A DNA stretch of 64,000 bases from CALODL01 sp942492115 (GTDB lineage Bacteria > Planctomycetota > Phycisphaerae > UBA1845 > CAIVHJ01): assembly GCA_942492115.1 (NCBI GenBank), contig CALODL010000035.1:62001-126000 (forward strand). Reading direction: 5' to 3'. Shown here piece by piece: positions 61,721 through 64,000 of this stretch (positions within the stretch are counted from its first letter, which is position 1; each line of letters starts with the position of its first letter). Under the pieces are notes generated by a model. The model saw only the letters and a program-made list of their open reading frames with translations, ran no database searches and was not told the origin of the DNA. The position numbers and the translations under genes are program-made.

Positions 61721-64000
61721 ATGAGCACAATCCACATGATCCCGCAGTCTGGCCAGGCGACATTCCCCGCGCCCCACGCATCCCGCGACCGGGCCCCGAC
61801 CACGAGTCGTTCTTCGCGGGTCTGGCGTCGGCTTTGCCGCGCACGTCACCCGCAGGTCATCATCGCCGTCGCGTTCATGGGCGTGGCCGGCTGCAGCCTG
61901 GGGCCGCCGGATGACATCGGCGACGCCCAGATGGACGATGGTCCGATCGCGAAGGGTATTGCAGCACCGCTGGGCGAAATCATTCCTTCAGCGACGGCCG
62001 AACAGCGCGCGACGTTCGCACGCGGTTTGGCCGTTCTGCAGAAGCGTTTCGATTTGGGCGATGGCTTGGGCCCGACGTTCAACGTGACCTTCTGCGGTGC
62101 GTGCCATGAACGACCTGTTCCCGGGGGGGGCGCCGCCCTGTATCGCAATTTCTTCCTGGCGGGTCAGCGCACCGACGACGGGGCCTTTCTGTTCAGCAGT
62201 TCCAATGGCGAAGCCGGCGGCGTATTGCGCGTGTTCCACTATGGAGAGGACTCCGTGTTTCGGCCGCAGGTCCCCGAGGCCACGACGATCTTTGCACAGC
62301 GCAATGCGATTCCGATGTTCGGAGTCGGGCTTGTCGCGGAGATCGAGGAACAGGCCATTCTGGCCAATTCCGATCCAGATGACGCCGACGGTGACGGCAT
62401 CAGCGGAAAACCCAACTTCGATCGTGGCTTCGTTGGACGATTCGGACGCAAGAGCCAGACGGTTTCCATCGAAGGATTCATCCGTGGTCCACTGTTCAAC
62501 CATTTGGGCATCACGACCGTACCGTTGAGTGATGATCAGCGCGCCCGGCTGCCTGTGGACAGCTCGGCACGCTCTGCTCAGGCAGTCGTCACTCGAGCTG
62601 ATGTGGCCGAGAGTGTCCCGCAACGCATGCCACACCAGGCAGCTGCGCCCGATGCACCGAACATGGATGATGACGCTGCGCCGGATCCCGAGATGACTGC
62701 GGACGAGCTGTTCGATCTGGTCAGTTTCTCGATGCTGCTGGCCGCGCCGGAGTTCGACGAGCCCACGGCACGATCCAATGCCGGACGCCTGTTGTTCCAT
62801 GAGGCCAACTGCTCGTCGTGCCACGTACCGCGCCTGGATGGCCCGCGCGGACCGATCCCGGTGTACTCCGACCTGCTGTTGCACGACATGGGGCCAGAAC
62901 TTGCCGACGGCATCATCATGAAGGATGCCGGCGGTAGCGAGTTCCGCACGCAGCCCCTGTGGGGGTTGTCTGCAGTCGGCCCATACCTGCACGATGGTCG
63001 TGCGTCGACGATCGTGGATGCGATCCTGGCGCACGGCGGCGAAGCGCAGGCGGCGCGGGATGCCTTCGAAGCCTACAGCGAGGTGCAGCGCTCCGATGTG
63101 GTAGAGTTCCTGTTGACCCTCGGTGGTCGCGCCCAGACCAGTGCCGGCCTGTTGACCCCAGAAGCGGCGATTCCCGAGGTGGGCGAATACGGCGGCCCGT
63201 TCCGGGTCTTGACCACCGACGAGGCCGACCGCTTTCGTGCCGGCCGTGCAGTCTACGACCGCGATTTCAATTTTTCTGATGGCGCCGGCGGACTGGTCGG
63301 GGCTGACGGTGCCGGTCGGTTCAACGGGGACAGTTGTCGAGCATGCCATTTCGATCCTGTAATCGGAGGGTCGGGGCCACGGGACGTCAATGTCATGCGT
63401 CACGGTATCGTGAACATGGACGGCAGTTTCACGCCTCCTCCCGATACGCCCAATACGATCCTCCACAAGGAGACGCAAATCGGTAGCCGCATCGTCACGC
63501 CACACGCGAGCATCAATGTGTTCGAGCACCGTCAAACCCCGCACACGTTCGGCCTGGGTCTGATCGACGCGATTTCGGAACAGACGATTATGGAAGCAGC
63601 TGATCCCGAAGATGCCGATGGCGATGGTATCAGCGGCCGGGTCCACATACTGTCCGATGGACGAATCGGTCGGTTCGGGTGGAAGGCAGACGTGCCCAGT
63701 GTTGCAGAGTTCGTCCGCGATGCCATGGCCGCAGAGATCGGCGTGACGTTGCCACCGCAGAGCGGAATGACATTCGGATTGACCACGGATACGGATGGTG
63801 TTCCCGATCCTGAGCTGCCACTGCAGGACGTGGAAGACCTGGCCTTCTTCCTGAGCCACATGGCGGGTCCACCCCGGCAGGTGTCCGGCGATCCTGAGCT
63901 GGTCGAGCAGGGCGCGGTGTTGTTCAATGGGATCGGGTGCAGTTCGTGTCATCGGCCGGTGTTGCCGAGCTCCCTGGGTGACGTCGCGCTGTTCTCGGAC
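61721..64000 (+). CDS. Lipoprotein with two tandem DUF1111 di-haem units, truncated by the window end
   Basis: At least 760 residues, open to the window edge. GAGG precedes the ATG. A membrane-spanning or lipoprotein signal ends in VAGC (about residue 58). Four c-type haem motifs occur: CGACH at 125, CSSCH at 364, CRACH at 539 and CSSCH at 740. Each half shows the same order: CxxCH, 'F.GLGL..EI.E..I', 'DADGDGISG..........GRFG', 'GL......D', then CxxCH, typical of the DUF1111 di-haem oxidoreductase/putative peroxidase family. So the chain is an internal duplication. The enzyme substrate is unknown. Confidence 0.9.
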   Translation, partial: MSTIHMIPQSGQATFPAPHASRDRAPTTSRSSRVWRRLCRARHPQVIIAVAFMGVAGCSLGPPDDIGDAQMDDGPIAKGIAAPLGEIIPSATAEQRATFARGLAVLQKRFDLGDGLGPTFNVTFCGACHERPVPGGGAALYRNFFLAGQRTDDGAFLFSSSNGEAGGVLRVFHYGEDSVFRPQVPEATTIFAQRNAIPMFGVGLVAEIEEQAILANSDPDDADGDGISGKPNFDRGFVGRFGRKSQTVSIEGFIRGPLFNHLGITTVPLSDDQRARLPVDSSARSAQAVVTRADVAESVPQRMPHQAAAPDAPNMDDDAAPDPEMTADELFDLVSFSMLLAAPEFDEPTARSNAGRLLFHEANCSSCHVPRLDGPRGPIPVYSDLLLHDMGPELADGIIMKDAGGSEFRTQPLWGLSAVGPYLHDGRASTIVDAILAHGGEAQAARDAFEAYSEVQRSDVVEFLLTLGGRAQTSAGLLTPEAAIPEVGEYGGPFRVLTTDEADRFRAGRAVYDRDFNFSDGAGGLVGADGAGRFNGDSCRACHFDPVIGGSGPRDVNVMRHGIVNMDGSFTPPPDTPNTILHKETQIGSRIVTPHASINVFEHRQTPHTFGLGLIDAISEQTIMEAADPEDADGDGISGRVHILSDGRIGRFGWKADVPSVAEFVRDAMAAEIGVTLPPQSGMTFGLTTDTDGVPDPELPLQDVEDLAFFLSHMAGPPRQVSGDPELVEQGAVLFNGIGCSSCHRPVLPSSLGDVALFSD

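Noticed and set aside
61988..63952. A 654-codon minus-strand frame opposite the di-haem protein
   Set aside because: The plus-strand frame has four CxxCH motifs and strong family features; the opposite frame is low-quality Arg/His/Gln-rich sequence, a typical high-GC shadow.

Overview
The window is high-GC (about 60 %) bacterial chromosome that looks like a member of the Planctomycetota, possibly a Phycisphaerae relative. The evidence is indirect: a membrane protein with a CxxC-x-YSLRGL-...-CPECG zinc ribbon, very large secreted proteins with dockerin-like 'GGQFG..PDG..D.ND' modules, HzsA-related, DUF1111 di-haem, PQQ-propeller and CRTAC1/FG-GAP proteins, and a Ser/Thr kinase fused to a TolB-like propeller. 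There is no rRNA, tRNA, CRISPR array or complete insertion sequence. I could run no database search, so all family calls rest on motifs and recalled family features.

Layout. 1-6.96 kb: glycine-rich RRM protein, flavodoxin-like protein, Ser/Thr kinase, FG-GAP-type lipoprotein, TPR/DUF6624 protein. 7.04-7.74 kb: four-unit, hairpin-rich tandem repeat. 7.7-16.8 kb: PQQ propeller, YCII protein, ankyrin protein, zinc-ribbon membrane protein, tag-DUF2237 pair, divergent glutamate decarboxylase and GABA-type aminotransferase (a GABA shunt pair), HtrA protease. 16.9-28.3 kb: DUF1854 plus ABC exporter, CutC, a large dockerin/cohesin-like secreted protein, two TPR proteins, RecQ with a long basic tail. 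28.4-38.3 kb (all minus strand): a split HzsA-like haem protein, a hybrid MASE1 histidine kinase, a TVP38-type membrane protein next to a B12-binding radical SAM enzyme, DUF454 and an MFS transporter. 38.6-43.0 kb (plus): a tight envelope operon of lipoprotein, OprB-like porin, DUF3313 lipoprotein and a formylglycine-generating-type enzyme with both active-site cysteines. 43.2-48.3 kb: an S8 protease of about 1,670 residues broken by one extra base. 48.4-53.1 kb: PqiA/PqiB, cysteine-rich secreted protein, MarR regulator, a phosphatase with a C-terminal cytochrome-c'-like haem motif. 53.2-58.1 kb: membrane-anchored CRTAC1 propeller, histidine kinase and sigma-54 response regulator with overlapping genes. 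58.1-64 kb: propeller lipoprotein, small exported protein, AlgE-like porin and a four-haem tandem DUF1111 protein running off the right edge.

The theme is the cell envelope: most products are exported, lipid-anchored or membrane-bound, and several carry c-type haem motifs. The most useful leads are the CRTAC1-kinase-NtrC operon, the phosphatase-cytochrome fusion, the split HzsA-like gene, the S8 protease frameshift, a two-copy MITE-like element placed exactly at TAG stop codons, and the hairpin repeat array.
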